Made by a program: the position numbers and the translations under genes | Source: a virus | IMG/VR virus record: IMGVR_UViG_3300020186_000064 | Location: 1 to 32,599 of that record | Direction: 5' to 3' (one strand) | Length of the DNA: 32,599 bases | Part shown: positions 6,831 through 15,949 of the stretch, piece after piece | Layout: each line of letters opens with the position of its first letter | Numbering within the stretch: the first letter of the stretch is position 1 | The notes under the pieces: generated by a model | What the model saw: only the letters and a program-made list of their open reading frames with translations | Told to the model about the DNA's origin: nothing | Database searches by the model: none

Positions 6831-9105
6831 GGCGTCCAGACAATTCCCTGAACTCAGCAAGCGTGAAGACGCGCCGCTCGAAATGGTGTCGCGGTCTCTT
6901 GAGCTGCGGTCAAAGACTTTTGATCACGACGCGCGCACGGTCGAGGCCGTGATTTCGACCGAAGCCCCGGTGCTGATGCCGGACTTTGAACGAATGGAAA
7001 TGATGCCGGAGATATTGCTGTCGAGCGGCATCGAGTTTCCCAAGTCGCGACAGGTTCCGTTTCTTGACTCACACAACAGACGATCAGTCAAAGATCAACT
7101 CGGCTCTGCCCGTGCAATCACAATCGGTGACGGGCAGGTGACATCAACGCTGACGTTTAGCAAATCTGCAAACGCTGAGGATGCGATCAGCGGTGTTCGC
7201 GATGGGCACATCACCGACGTAAGTGTCGGCTATGAAGTCAAGAAGCGGGTGTATGTTCCCGCCGGTGAAAGCAAAACGATTAGCGGCCGTCAGTTCGATG
7301 GCCCGCTAAATGTCGTAACGAAGTGGCGGCTCCGGGAAGTCTCGTTGACTCCGATCGGCGCTGACGCACAAGCAAAGCTGCGTGGACTCGATCCGGCAGC
7401 GTTCCGTTTTGAGTCCACAAAGAAAGGACAATTTCAGATGAACGAAGAACTTCGCGCGTTGCTTGTGTCAAAAGGCATGTCGGCAACATTGACCGACGCA
7501 GAGGCTCAGGTATGGCTGGTGACAAATCGCAATTTACTCAGTGATCCCCCAACGCCACCTGAAAAAATCACGATAGAAAAAACTGAGGCAGGTCGCGATA
7601 TAACAACCGACACGATCCAGGAAATGATTGAAGCTGCGACCACAAACGTGATCCGCAAGGAACGGACTAGGGCCGAGGCGTTTCGCAAGGAAGTGGACGC
7701 ACTGTGCGAGTTGTCAGGTTTGCCTGCAGAAGCCGAGCACTGCCGCGGTCTGGACTCGCAGGACGCAGTTCGCCAGCACTTGCTGACGGTACGAAAAAAC
7801 ACCTCTTCAGAAGTCGGGTTTGCTCCGTCAATCCGCGTCACTGGTGAAGGCTCTGACCGTTTTTTGGCCGACGTGAAAACTGCGCTCACTCTGCGAGCAC
7901 TGGAATCAGTGTCGCCTCCATCTCCCGAGGGAAATGTTTTTGTCGATCGGCTTGCTGAAACGCGAGCTAAAACGATGGAACGAGTGTTTCCGAAAGCTAC
8001 ACGGGCAGCAGGTGCTGAACAGTGGAAAACAGCATCCATGTTCGACATTGCACATGAAATTGTGCGGTCAGTTATGGGTGTCGAGACGCGCGGTATGAGT
8101 CGTGAGAATATCGCGATCATCGCGATGTTTGGCTCGCAGCGGGCAACCGACATGGGCATTCAGTTCCGGTCTTCCGGGGCTGCGTATAACAATACGGGAT
8201 CGTTCGCGAACCTTACGTTGGACGCGATCAACAAAAGCATGATGCTGGGCTATGTTGAAGCTCCATCGACCTGGGAAGGTCCGATGAAACGAGGGGCGTC
8301 AGTTGATGACTTCAAAAACATCAATCGTATGCGAATCGGGTCCATTCCAAACCTTCCGGTTTGGAACGACAACGACAACCCGGTCAAAGCGTCGATGGCT
8401 GACGCCAAGGAAACATATGCGGTTGAGTCTCGTTCACTGGAACTGGACTTTAGCTATCGGCTGCTGGTCAACGATGACATGGGGGTTCTCGGACCCGCTC
8501 CGTCTCAACTCGGTGCAGCCGCTCGCCGGACTGTCAACGCGGTTGCTTGGTCTCAGATCACAAGCAACCCGACGATGTCCGACGGTCAGGCCTTGTTCCT
8601 TGCAACCGCAACAGGAAACCGCAAGCGGTCGAACCTGACCACAGGCGCAACAACACCCACAAACCTTAGCCTTCAGGTTTTGAAGAATAAGATGCGCCAG
8701 ATGCGAGGCGAGAACACGCCGGAAGGTGCTGAGTCTGCCGACATTTTGAACCTGCAGGCAAGGTATCTCGTGGGGCCTGGGGCTCTGGATACCACGATTA
8801 TGCAGCTTGTTATGTCGGTTGCTGATCCGGTTACGTCAATTTCTTCCGCCGTTTACAACCCATCGAATACGCTGATTCCGGTCATCGAGCCTTTGCTCGA
8901 CGTCGCGTCAACGTCGGCGTTCTATCTGTTTGGAGATCCGTCACAGATTGATACCGTCGAGGTGTCGTTTTTGAAGGGTCAGGAAACTCCGGTTGTTCGC
9001 TCGTTCATGAACGAAAGAACGATGAGCCAATCGGCAATCATTTTGCAGACGTTCGGCGCTGCTCCGCTGAATCATCGCGGAATGCAAAAGCACGACGGAG
9101 CATAG
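6823..9105 (+). CDS. Prohead protease fused to major capsid protein
   Basis: This 760-residue polyprotein joins two jobs. Residues 25-195 are a caudovirus prohead protease: His84 in FLDSHNRR, Ser134 in DVSVGY, and an acidic residue in LREVSLTPIGAD (E172 or D181) form the likely triad. Residues 206-330 are helical and charged, resembling a scaffold or delta domain. Residues 400-760 look like an HK97-fold major capsid protein (RTVNAVAWSQI, ARYLVGPGALDTTIM and SAFYLFGDPSQIDTVEVSFL). The start has AAGGAG (6810-6815) seven bases upstream. An internal ATG (Met206, 7438) with AAAGGA (7423-7428) nine bases upstream could yield a separate scaffold-capsid product. Such fusions are known in some phages. 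Confidence 0.92.
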   Translation: MPKASRQFPELSKREDAPLEMVSRSLELRSKTFDHDARTVEAVISTEAPVLMPDFERMEMMPEILLSSGIEFPKSRQVPFLDSHNRRSVKDQLGSARAITIGDGQVTSTLTFSKSANAEDAISGVRDGHITDVSVGYEVKKRVYVPAGESKTISGRQFDGPLNVVTKWRLREVSLTPIGADAQAKLRGLDPAAFRFESTKKGQFQMNEELRALLVSKGMSATLTDAEAQVWLVTNRNLLSDPPTPPEKITIEKTEAGRDITTDTIQEMIEAATTNVIRKERTRAEAFRKEVDALCELSGLPAEAEHCRGLDSQDAVRQHLLTVRKNTSSEVGFAPSIRVTGEGSDRFLADVKTALTLRALESVSPPSPEGNVFVDRLAETRAKTMERVFPKATRAAGAEQWKTASMFDIAHEIVRSVMGVETRGMSRENIAIIAMFGSQRATDMGIQFRSSGAAYNNTGSFANLTLDAINKSMMLGYVEAPSTWEGPMKRGASVDDFKNINRMRIGSIPNLPVWNDNDNPVKASMADAKETYAVESRSLELDFSYRLLVNDDMGVLGPAPSQLGAAARRTVNAVAWSQITSNPTMSDGQALFLATATGNRKRSNLTTGATTPTNLSLQVLKNKMRQMRGENTPEGAESADILNLQARYLVGPGALDTTIMQLVMSVADPVTSISSAVYNPSNTLIPVIEPLLDVASTSAFYLFGDPSQIDTVEVSFLKGQETPVVRSFMNERTMSQSAIILQTFGAAPLNHRGMQKHDGA

Positions 9106-9117
9106 TGAATGAAGCAC

Positions 9118-9149
9118 GGGAGCGGCAGGCGTTCTGCCGCTCCCATTTT
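9118..9149 (+). terminator. Terminator-like hairpin after the capsid gene
   Basis: GGGAGCGGCAG (9118-9128) and CTGCCGCTCCC (9134-9144) form a perfect 11-bp stem with a 5-base loop, followed by ATTTTC. The short T run makes it a weak to moderate terminator or an mRNA-stabilising hairpin. It may help set a high capsid-to-downstream expression ratio. Confidence 0.65.
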
Positions 9150-9217
9150 CTCGGGAGTTGTTTCCCGCGAGTAGCGTTGAGGCGAGTAGCCGAACCAATT
9201 CCTAAGGGGGATTTGCA

Positions 9218-9895
9218 ATGATTAATCGAGGGGTAGCGTGTTTTGAAGGCTTGTTCAATCGGGCTCAGGAGTTCTCAACAACTCCAGGAGCACATGGCTG
9301 GACGATCGCTGACACAAGTGCTGCTGGAACGCCAACGTATTTGTGCGAAACCGCAGACGGCGGGGCGGCAGCTTTGACACTGGAGTCAACCAGCGAAGCT
9401 CAGATTGTGACACTATACCACAAGGACGTGTTGGCGTTTGATCTGGCTCAAATTCAGTTCGTTGAAATAATCGCAAAGGTCTCGGGAATTAACTCCGTCA
9501 CGACGCTGGTCATGGGTCTTGGTAACGCACGAAATGACACCGCGGATAGTGTTGGCGTGAATGCCTGGTTCAGAATGCAGGGGTCGGGTTCTACCTCTGC
9601 CGTTCTCACGGAAACGGACGACAACACTGTCGACAATGACGACAAGGCGACCGGCGCAACACTGGCGGCTGTCTATAAAACATTCAAGATTGATTTCTCG
9701 AACGGGCTCACAGACGTACGTTTTTTCGTGGAAGGCGAACGAGTGTCCGCCGCTACGACGTTCACGATGGCCAATATCACCGCCGGGCAAAATGTCCAGC
9801 CGATGATCATGATCCAAAAGGCTTCTGGAACTGGCGTTCCGTCTGTGACGATTGCTCAGTTCAAAATCCAGTACCGATATGCACACGGGGCGTAG
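9218..9895 (+). CDS. Putative capsid decoration or minor structural protein
   Basis: The 225-residue product is rich in Thr, Ala, Val and Gly with alternating hydrophobic patterns, predicting an all-beta fold. Residues about 45-190 could be a jelly-roll or carbohydrate-binding-like sandwich. It has no catalytic motif. It starts after a strong ribosome site (AAGGGGG, 9204-9210), consistent with high expression. Position between the major capsid and connector genes is where decoration proteins usually lie. The family is not one I can name, so the role is inferred from position and composition. Confidence 0.65.
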   Translation: MINRGVACFEGLFNRAQEFSTTPGAHGWTIADTSAAGTPTYLCETADGGAAALTLESTSEAQIVTLYHKDVLAFDLAQIQFVEIIAKVSGINSVTTLVMGLGNARNDTADSVGVNAWFRMQGSGSTSAVLTETDDNTVDNDDKATGATLAAVYKTFKIDFSNGLTDVRFFVEGERVSAATTFTMANITAGQNVQPMIMIQKASGTGVPSVTIAQFKIQYRYAHGA

Positions 9896-9956
9896 TCCTG
9901 GCTGATCAGTCGGCGTTCATTTAGACAATCAATCTCGAATTCAAAGGACAATCATA

Positions 9957-10601
9957 ATGGGCACATTATCGGCAGGCAGAGTCCGCGGGACTTCGGTTCC
10001 GGCATACGGCGACGGTGAAGGGGATCTGGGTATTACGAGTCGAGGCGAACTACTGATTGCATACGGCCTTCCGTTAAAAACGGATTTGGTTCGGCTCGGC
10101 GACACATACACCTGTCAGATCGCAACAGGGTCAGCGTTTACGCACGTCGCGACGATGCCGACCACTCGCTCGGAACTGTCTTTGTTCAACGGCGAGCCCG
10201 GCACAGGAAAGTGTTACGTGATCGATTCCATATGGTGGTTTTGTCTTACGTCGATCACAGCAGCGTCAGGTGCCACACTGATTTATCAAGTGTCGCCATC
10301 TGCAGCCGCTCCGACAGATGACGCGGCGCAGTTGATCAATTCGCCAATGGGCAAAGCCTACGGCGGTCGAGCTCGGCGAGCGGTTGCCACGACAGTCATG
10401 ACTGCAAACAAATGGGCTGCGCTAGCTTCTCAGCCTGCCGGTGCGGCTGTCTCAATTGGAGTCGGATTGGTGGCACAAGTCGAAGGCGGAATCGTCATCC
10501 CGCCTGGCGCAACTCTCGGAATCAACGTAGTTGTCGGGACTGCAACAGGCACAGCTTTGGTCGGTGTGTCGTGGCATGAGGCTCAACTGCGGATCTCCTG
10601 A
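9957..10601 (+). CDS. Putative structural protein, second beta-rich head gene
   Basis: This 214-residue protein has Gly/Ala/Val-rich beta-strand patterns and ends with a hydrophobic, strand-rich region (IPPGATLGINVVVGTATGTA). It has no recognisable enzyme motif. AAAGGA precedes the ATG by about ten bases. The stop overlaps the next start (TGATG). It resembles virion surface proteins found beside capsid genes in environmental phages and may be a second decoration protein or a capsid-stabilising protein. This is inferred, not proven. Confidence 0.6.
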   Translation: MGTLSAGRVRGTSVPAYGDGEGDLGITSRGELLIAYGLPLKTDLVRLGDTYTCQIATGSAFTHVATMPTTRSELSLFNGEPGTGKCYVIDSIWWFCLTSITAASGATLIYQVSPSAAAPTDDAAQLINSPMGKAYGGRARRAVATTVMTANKWAALASQPAGAAVSIGVGLVAQVEGGIVIPPGATLGINVVVGTATGTALVGVSWHEAQLRIS

Positions 10602-10960
10602 TGACTTTGGCTGCGATCATCGCATCTGACATAACTGACGTTTTTCTTGTCGTCGCGGACTTTGCAGAAACCTTTCTGCGATATGCCAAAGGCGACAAGG
10701 ACAACGCGACCATCGTTGTCGGGATCTTCACTCAGCAGCCGACTGTTGTGGCTGATAACCAACGTGGCAAAGGCTATGTGCGACGCGGGGAACTGCTGAT
10801 CAAAAGCACGATCACGGCTCATCATTCGGACGCATGGAAGATCGGGGACGCACGATACGAAGTCGAGTCGATTGACGAGCCTCAGTACGGTTCCCGAGTC
10901 GTTCGGCTCGTGCATTACGAAGCGGACATCAAGGGTGCAAGAAAGGTGGGGGACATATAG
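10601..10960 (+). CDS. Head-tail connector (FII-like or stopper) candidate
   Basis: The 119-residue product fits the size and position of the FII/stopper class, which closes the portal-adaptor complex and offers a platform for the tail. It has an N-terminal helix, a strand-turn region (YVRRGELLIKSTITAH) and a C-terminal beta hairpin with RVVRLVHYEAD. Its start is overlapped by the previous stop, and its stop is immediately followed by the GTG of the next gene. I cannot see a diagnostic motif, so the name rests on size, order and secondary-structure pattern. Confidence 0.55.
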   Translation: MTLAAIIASDITDVFLVVADFAETFLRYAKGDKDNATIVVGIFTQQPTVVADNQRGKGYVRRGELLIKSTITAHHSDAWKIGDARYEVESIDEPQYGSRVVRLVHYEADIKGARKVGDI

Positions 10961-11434
10961 GTGGCCGCACAAGATGTCAACACCACAATTGTGAACGTGA
11001 AAGCAATGCTGGCTGCATTGACGGCATGGCAAACGATCACTGGAACAGCATCGGCGGCAGAGGCCACGAAGCGGATTTATGAATACGGTGTTGAGGAAAC
11101 CGAGTACAGCCTTTGCCCGTGTATCGTAGTTGATATTGACGAGCAAAGATCGTCATGGACGGCTGGAGCATTGCGGGGAAATTTGACCGTTAATGTCACG
11201 ATCGAACTGGAAATCCCGGAATTCAACCGCAACACGTTTTCAACTCAAGCCGTGTGGTACTGGACTCAATTAAGTTCACTAATTGCAGGCATCAACGGGG
11301 CTGTGAATAACTCCGGCGGTCTGATGTTTGAAGAGGTGACGATGCCACTGAAACCCGGTCGGATTGATCCGTCTGAGAATCAGGGGCGTGTTGAATGGAT
11401 GAGCATAATCGGACTCGTGATCACGCTGCAATGA
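10961..11434 (+). CDS. Tail terminator-like protein (U-like)
   Basis: The 157-residue protein matches tail terminator proteins in size and in its alternating helix and strand pattern. The N-terminal helix (NVKAMLAALTAW) is followed by strands containing CIVVDIDEQ and NLTVNVTIELEIPE, and a final strand (SIIGLVITLQ). These proteins cap the tail tube and attach it to the head. It starts with GTG directly after the preceding stop, with a GGTGGGGGA ribosome site. The assignment is by order (connector, terminator, Z-like, tube) and fold pattern. Confidence 0.55.
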   Translation: MAAQDVNTTIVNVKAMLAALTAWQTITGTASAAEATKRIYEYGVEETEYSLCPCIVVDIDEQRSSWTAGALRGNLTVNVTIELEIPEFNRNTFSTQAVWYWTQLSSLIAGINGAVNNSGGLMFEEVTMPLKPGRIDPSENQGRVEWMSIIGLVITLQ

Positions 11435-11435
11435 T

Positions 11436-11900
11436 ATGATCAAACTTAGCTTTCTGATCAAATCGTTCGATCTGAACAAGCGGGCGCACGCGACGATCAT
11501 GAAGAAAATCCTTCGCGACGTTGCGACGCGGCATCAATACGAACGACTGCCAAAACACTTCGAAGAAATCGCATACGCGGAATACGGGGCGGCTCCCCGA
11601 ACAGACAAATACAACCTCAGGAAAAAAAACAAGTACGGGCACCAAAAGCCGAACGTGTATTCCGGAACGCTTCGCCGGGCAGTGCTGAAAAAAGTCAAGA
11701 TCACGGCCACACAATACAACAGCAGACTTGAGACCTCGGGAACATCCAGACACAGGCTGACGAACTGGCAACGGCGAGAAATCGAAGTCGTAAGTTCGAA
11801 AGAAACAAACCTCGAAAACAAGCGAATGGCTCGCGAATACAAGAGGCTCGCGACGTCCGACCAGTACCGAAGAAAACGCACTCGACGCACAAAGGGCTAA
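11436..11900 (+). CDS. Basic minor tail/neck protein (Z-like candidate)
   Basis: The 154-residue product is very basic (many Lys and Arg), with the segment YSGTLRRAVLKKVKIT (about residues 75-90) resembling the central part of Z or HK97 gp10-like neck proteins. The C-terminal 40 residues are highly charged and probably helical. It starts one base after the previous stop. In lambda-type genomes a Z-like protein lies among the connector and tail-terminator genes. The order here (terminator then Z-like) is the reverse of lambda, which leaves doubt about which of the two does which job. Confidence 0.5.
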   Translation: MIKLSFLIKSFDLNKRAHATIMKKILRDVATRHQYERLPKHFEEIAYAEYGAAPRTDKYNLRKKNKYGHQKPNVYSGTLRRAVLKKVKITATQYNSRLETSGTSRHRLTNWQRREIEVVSSKETNLENKRMAREYKRLATSDQYRRKRTRRTKG

Positions 11901-11906
11901 ACCAAA

Positions 11907-12794
11907 ATGGCGACATTCGTAGCGGCTGACATTATTCTGGGTGCGACAACGATTCGCGGCGTGACAAGCACGAACCCTCGATCCGGAAACGAGCATGTGA
12001 AACGGACGCCATCGGGAGGCGCAATTGTCGATCATGTGAGCGGAACAAAGTCGGAGCAGGTTACGGCGTTTACGTCAACTGACGTGGGCGTGTTGGCAGC
12101 ACTTGGAACGAACACGTTTTCCTCGGTCGGGCTGTCTCTCACGTCGTCCACGATTACGGTTCCGGTTAAGTCTCGTGCAAGTGGCGGGCTGTTTGCAAGC
12201 GGGTCAAACCACTGTGCGATCACTGGTGCAGCAGCGTTGACAATTCCAATTTCCTACGAGGTCTCGCAAGAGTCTGAGGCCGCGACATGCCAAGCGGAAA
12301 TTCATTGGATTTCGTCCAACGGAACAACGGCGGGGGCGACTGGCAGCGCCGGCAACGCTTTGGCCTCGCAGGCGTTTAGCTTCGAATACGGGCTCGGTCC
12401 AGCTTATATCAACGGAACGCTGATTGTGGGCGTGCAGTCGTTCAAGGTGACACCTGGCATCCGGCTCGTCAAGCACTGGTCTCAAGGGCTTGTACGACCA
12501 ACGATCATCAGTATTCAAGCCGTCGAACCGACGATTGAAATTGTGACTCAGGACATTGACGCAGTTATTGCGGCGTTCGGCGTGTTTACCGCAATGACAT
12601 CAGCAAACGTCTATATGCGACGGCGAGCTGATGCGGGCGTGTACTCAGCAACCGTGCTGGAAAACATCCGGTTTACGTTCGCTGGTGGCCTGACAGATAC
12701 CAGCTTTGAAGTCTCGGACAACAATAACGGGACAGCAACAATCACGCTGCACGGCAAGACGCTGACAAGCTCTTCGGCTGTAACAATTCCATAA
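11907..12794 (+). CDS. Major tail (tube) protein candidate
   Basis: This 295-residue protein is Thr/Ser/Val/Ile-rich with strong beta-strand alternation, as expected for a V-like tail tube protein. A central segment (AFSFEYGLGPAYINGTLIVGVQSFKVTPGI split across residues 148-178) and a late strand region ending in ATITLHGKTL fit the tube fold. It precedes the tape measure by two genes, the normal place for the tube gene. The start is seven bases past the preceding stop. No enzyme motif is present. Confidence 0.7.
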   Translation: MATFVAADIILGATTIRGVTSTNPRSGNEHVKRTPSGGAIVDHVSGTKSEQVTAFTSTDVGVLAALGTNTFSSVGLSLTSSTITVPVKSRASGGLFASGSNHCAITGAAALTIPISYEVSQESEAATCQAEIHWISSNGTTAGATGSAGNALASQAFSFEYGLGPAYINGTLIVGVQSFKVTPGIRLVKHWSQGLVRPTIISIQAVEPTIEIVTQDIDAVIAAFGVFTAMTSANVYMRRRADAGVYSATVLENIRFTFAGGLTDTSFEVSDNNNGTATITLHGKTLTSSSAVTIP

Positions 12795-12806
12795 GGTTTA
12801 GAAAAC

Positions 12807-13172
12807 ATGGCATCGGAAATCACGCTCAACACGCGCCTGCAACTGGCCAACGGCCAACTTGGAAAAGACGTTAACCCTGGCCGTATCCAGATCAACCAAA
12901 CAACGCAACTGGCGTTTGATTCGGTGCGCACGATTACAACTGGAGAGGTTACGGTTGCGCTAACCGGGCTGAGCACCCCTCACGTCGTGATGTTGTACAA
13001 TTTAGACGCGACGAATTACGTGCAGGCAGGCGTCGCGACGACGGTTTATCCGTTTCGCTTGTATCCGGCGTCGATTCCGTCAATCTTTGAAATCAACACC
13101 ACGTACACAACTTTGTACCTTGCGGCAAACGCTGCCTCGTGCAAGGTGTGGATTATTGCATTTGAACTCTGA
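12807..13172 (+). CDS. Small beta-rich tail-region protein
   Basis: The 121-residue product is beta-rich and hydrophobic at its C-terminus (LYLAANAASCKVWIIAFEL). I do not recognise it. It starts 12 bases after the tube gene and is followed, in the same reading frame, by the next gene with only six sense codons between the TGA stop and the GTG start. It occupies the slot where siphophages usually keep the first tail assembly chaperone, but its composition is not chaperone-like. A minor structural role is equally possible. Confidence 0.65.
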   Translation: MASEITLNTRLQLANGQLGKDVNPGRIQINQTTQLAFDSVRTITTGEVTVALTGLSTPHVVMLYNLDATNYVQAGVATTVYPFRLYPASIPSIFEINTTYTTLYLAANAASCKVWIIAFEL

Positions 13173-13190
13173 AAACATGGGGTTTCGCCT

Positions 13191-13868
13191 GTGCATTTTC
13201 TGGCATTTATTCCCGACATCAAACCGGCTGACCTTGAAAGTGCAGCAAAGGTTGCGGGGCTGACAGACCTGATCAGTGACAGCACACAGGATGTCGCGGC
13301 AAACGCGAACGGGCCGAACCAGTTGACAGGCGTCATGCTCGGATGGCTGTCGCCGACGAATCCGCACATTCACTTCGACGCTGCAAAGCAAACATGGCTC
13401 CCGTCGATTGTAAAGGATGACGCCGGCAAGCCGCGATACTGGATCGGGATCTGGACGGCATCAGTTCCGCATGAAAGCGAGATGCGCCGGGCATACACTC
13501 AGGACGGAACGCGGACAAGGCTGGGTGAGCAAACGTGGAAGCTCCCGACGCCGAGCACAGTCGACTCACGGGCCGTCTACAACGATGATGGCTCGATGCG
13601 CTGGGAAGTGATTCGCAAGTTCTCGTGGGTGTGCGACGAAGCTAAGTCGATGACAGCGGTCTATTTGGAAAACTTCGGTCTGCGAAACATGCTGTTTGCA
13701 GTCGATCCCGGCGAGCAGGTGGAATGGCTGTTGAAGCTGCTGCGAATCAATTATCGCATGACTCCCGAAGTCGCCGCGTACCTCGACCTGTGGGTCGGAA
13801 AGAAAAACGTCATTGACGTAGTGCTTTCAACGCTCGGTCTTTTCCGCAAGACGGAGGTGGAGTCGTGA
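13191..13868 (+). CDS. Tail assembly region protein (chaperone candidate)
   Basis: The 225-residue protein lies directly upstream of the tape measure gene, where tail assembly chaperones (lambda G and GT) lie. Its C-terminal half is helical (VEWLLKLLRINYR, then YLDLWVGKKNVIDVVLSTL), which would suit such a role. GTG is the likely start with GGGG (13179-13182) eight bases upstream. Its stop overlaps the tape measure start as GTGA. I see no slippery heptamer typical of programmed frameshifting before it. Function is inferred from position only. Confidence 0.6.
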   Translation: MHFLAFIPDIKPADLESAAKVAGLTDLISDSTQDVAANANGPNQLTGVMLGWLSPTNPHIHFDAAKQTWLPSIVKDDAGKPRYWIGIWTASVPHESEMRRAYTQDGTRTRLGEQTWKLPTPSTVDSRAVYNDDGSMRWEVIRKFSWVCDEAKSMTAVYLENFGLRNMLFAVDPGEQVEWLLKLLRINYRMTPEVAAYLDLWVGKKNVIDVVLSTLGLFRKTEVES

Positions 13869-15526
13869 CTGAGAAGATTGCAGTTGAATGGATTGCTACA
13901 GCCGCATCAATGACGCTCGCGCTGGACAAGGTGACGGCCAGGCTTGAACGACAGGAAAAACTGCTGGAGATGACCGGCGATACAGCTCTCAAGTCAAACA
14001 ACCTTGCGATCGGTTCTTTTGCACGATTGGAGCGCGAACTGAAGCAGAACGAGGCGGCACTAAAACGGATGGTGGTGGGTACGGCGGAATTTGATGCGCA
14101 GCGCAAGAAAGTCGACGCGTTAAAAACCGCTGTCGCGGGTGCGAAGCGAGAACTAAACGTACCTATCATTTCCTCATGGGGTGAAATTGCAACGTCGATG
14201 GGCGGTGCGACAACAACGGCAACAGCGTTGTTCCGCGCGCTGCAAAACGTAGCCGCAGCACAACGGCAGACAGTTTCCGAAGCGGCCGACCAGATTGTTG
14301 CAATTGACACGCTTGCGCGCAAGATGCAGATTCAAGCGGGGCTGACTGATCCGGAAACGAAAGCAGCAACACAGACCATCATTGATCAGTCATCTGACGC
14401 GGGACTGAAAGCGGAAGTAGGGTTCAAGGCCGCAACGCAGCTTGCCGGTTCGGGGTTCCAGGATCCAGTCGGGTCCGGCACCTTGAAGACAGTTCTCGAC
14501 ACAATTCAGGCAACCAGTTTTCAGGGCTCCCCCGAACAATTAGTCTCGGCTCTCACGGAGGCATTGAACGCCTACGGAATCCCGAAGACAAACGAAAACC
14601 TGAAGAGTTTGGCTGTGGCCGCTCAGGGCGTGTTCAAGCAGACAGATTTTCAGTTGACCGAACTGCAGGATTTCGCGAAGTCCGCTTCTGTATTTGAGTC
14701 GGCTGGCATGTCTCTGAATCAGGCGCTGGCGGGGTTCACGACGCTTCGTGAAGTGCTGCCAGCTGAACAGGCCGGTACTGGTATGCGGAACTTTGTGAAC
14801 ATCCTGAAGACCGCAGGCGGAGATAAGTCGAATACCAAGTCTTTGAACAGCATGGGGCTCAAGCCTGATCAGGTTGATTTCGTGGGGGAAAGTCTCGATC
14901 AGGTTCTGCAAACTCTCAAAGGTGCTATCGGCAACATGGACAAGGCGGAACGCCAGATCGCACTCGGCAACCTGTTCGGGCGAGAAAATATCGCCTCGGC
15001 GGAACTGTTGATTGCACGTCAGGACCGTGTTGGCGAGCTGGAGAAGCTCCAGAATAACCCGGCGCAGTTTGAGACTGATCTTGGTGTTGCAGCCGGGGGG
15101 ATGCAGGCCGAACGTAATCGGATTGAAAATCAGCGCTCGATTGACGCGATGAAAAACAGCGATGCAATGCTTGAGCTTGACACGAGTCAAAGACGGCGAG
15201 ACAACGAAGACAAGACCTTCGTGGAAAGTGCTACAGTGTCAGGTGTTCCGTTCGCCGGAGCCTCGGCGCAGTTGGCAACCGGAACGATTAGAAGTGTAGA
15301 CGCTGTTGCGGGTGCTCCTGTACTACGCGACACGTCAGTAGGGCTGGCCTCCGTTTTTAGCAGCCTGTTTGGAGCACAGAAACAGACGAACGCATTGTTG
15401 GAACGGCAAAACGAAATTCTGGCCGCACAAGCGGCATCTCCGGCTCCTGTTCAAATGCCAGTCAGGATCCAGGCACCAGCCGCACGACCGAAGGAATCTG
15501 CTTTGCCTGCAGTCACAGCGCCTTGA
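13865..15526 (+). CDS. Tape measure protein (TP901 core type)
   Basis: The 553-residue product sets tail length. An N-terminal coiled coil (about residues 20-95) is followed by a TP901-like core, recognisable by AGMSLNQALAGFTTLREVLP and the nearby GTGMRNFVNILK segment (about 275-320). A second coiled region lies at about 400-445. The C-terminal tail is Ala/Pro-rich with a Gln/Asn-rich coiled stretch (LLERQNEILAAQ). At roughly 1.5 angstrom per residue, the tail would be near 80 nm, short for a siphovirus. It starts with GTG overlapping the previous stop. Confidence 0.88.
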   Translation: MTEKIAVEWIATAASMTLALDKVTARLERQEKLLEMTGDTALKSNNLAIGSFARLERELKQNEAALKRMVVGTAEFDAQRKKVDALKTAVAGAKRELNVPIISSWGEIATSMGGATTTATALFRALQNVAAAQRQTVSEAADQIVAIDTLARKMQIQAGLTDPETKAATQTIIDQSSDAGLKAEVGFKAATQLAGSGFQDPVGSGTLKTVLDTIQATSFQGSPEQLVSALTEALNAYGIPKTNENLKSLAVAAQGVFKQTDFQLTELQDFAKSASVFESAGMSLNQALAGFTTLREVLPAEQAGTGMRNFVNILKTAGGDKSNTKSLNSMGLKPDQVDFVGESLDQVLQTLKGAIGNMDKAERQIALGNLFGRENIASAELLIARQDRVGELEKLQNNPAQFETDLGVAAGGMQAERNRIENQRSIDAMKNSDAMLELDTSQRRRDNEDKTFVESATVSGVPFAGASAQLATGTIRSVDAVAGAPVLRDTSVGLASVFSSLFGAQKQTNALLERQNEILAAQAASPAPVQMPVRIQAPAARPKESALPAVTAP

Positions 15527-15550
15527 TTTGGTTTTTGTAAGCGGAATAAC

Positions 15551-15949
15551 ATGGCGACTCTCACAATCGGTGTAAGGGATTTTGGAACGCATCTGTTCGG
15601 GACAATCAAAGCCCCGGCATTCGAGTTCTCGCGCGTGGCTCAAACATTTTTCGGAGTCGTCGGCGAACAAAACCTGTACGGAAAAGCTCACTTTCGCTAT
15701 TTGACATGCCCACTGCAACTGACAGGATACGCGACACACCTTACGTTGCAACAGGGTGTGGCAACGATGGCACTGTGGATGGGAACGACTGGAACGCTGA
15801 CATACAACCTTGGAGGCGGTGACAGCACGCCATTCACGCAGTGCATCTTCGAGGGATTCGAACCTGAGGAAGAGCCCTGGAAAGACGGCTCGGGTGTGAA
15901 TGGATGGAATCAACGAGGCACTCTCAAATTCAGACAGGTGGCATCATGA
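15551..15949 (+). CDS. Minor tail protein, distal-tail candidate
   Basis: This 132-residue beta-rich protein follows the tape measure gene. It has aromatic and glycine-rich strands (FEFSRVAQTFFGVVG, MALWMGTTGTLTYNLGGG). I do not recognise a named family, but proteins in this slot often form the distal tail ring. The stop overlaps the next small gene as ATGA, so it belongs to the tail operon. Confidence 0.6.
   Translation: MATLTIGVRDFGTHLFGTIKAPAFEFSRVAQTFFGVVGEQNLYGKAHFRYLTCPLQLTGYATHLTLQQGVATMALWMGTTGTLTYNLGGGDSTPFTQCIFEGFEPEEEPWKDGSGVNGWNQRGTLKFRQVAS

Noticed and set aside
7506-8159. 217-residue antisense ORF inside the protease-capsid gene
   Set aside because: It is serine/arginine-rich shadow translation without motifs and has no supporting context.
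9153-9175. Second hairpin after the capsid gene
   Set aside because: CTCGGGA pairs with TCCCGCGAG only with a two-base bulge and has no T tract, so I did not list it as a terminator.
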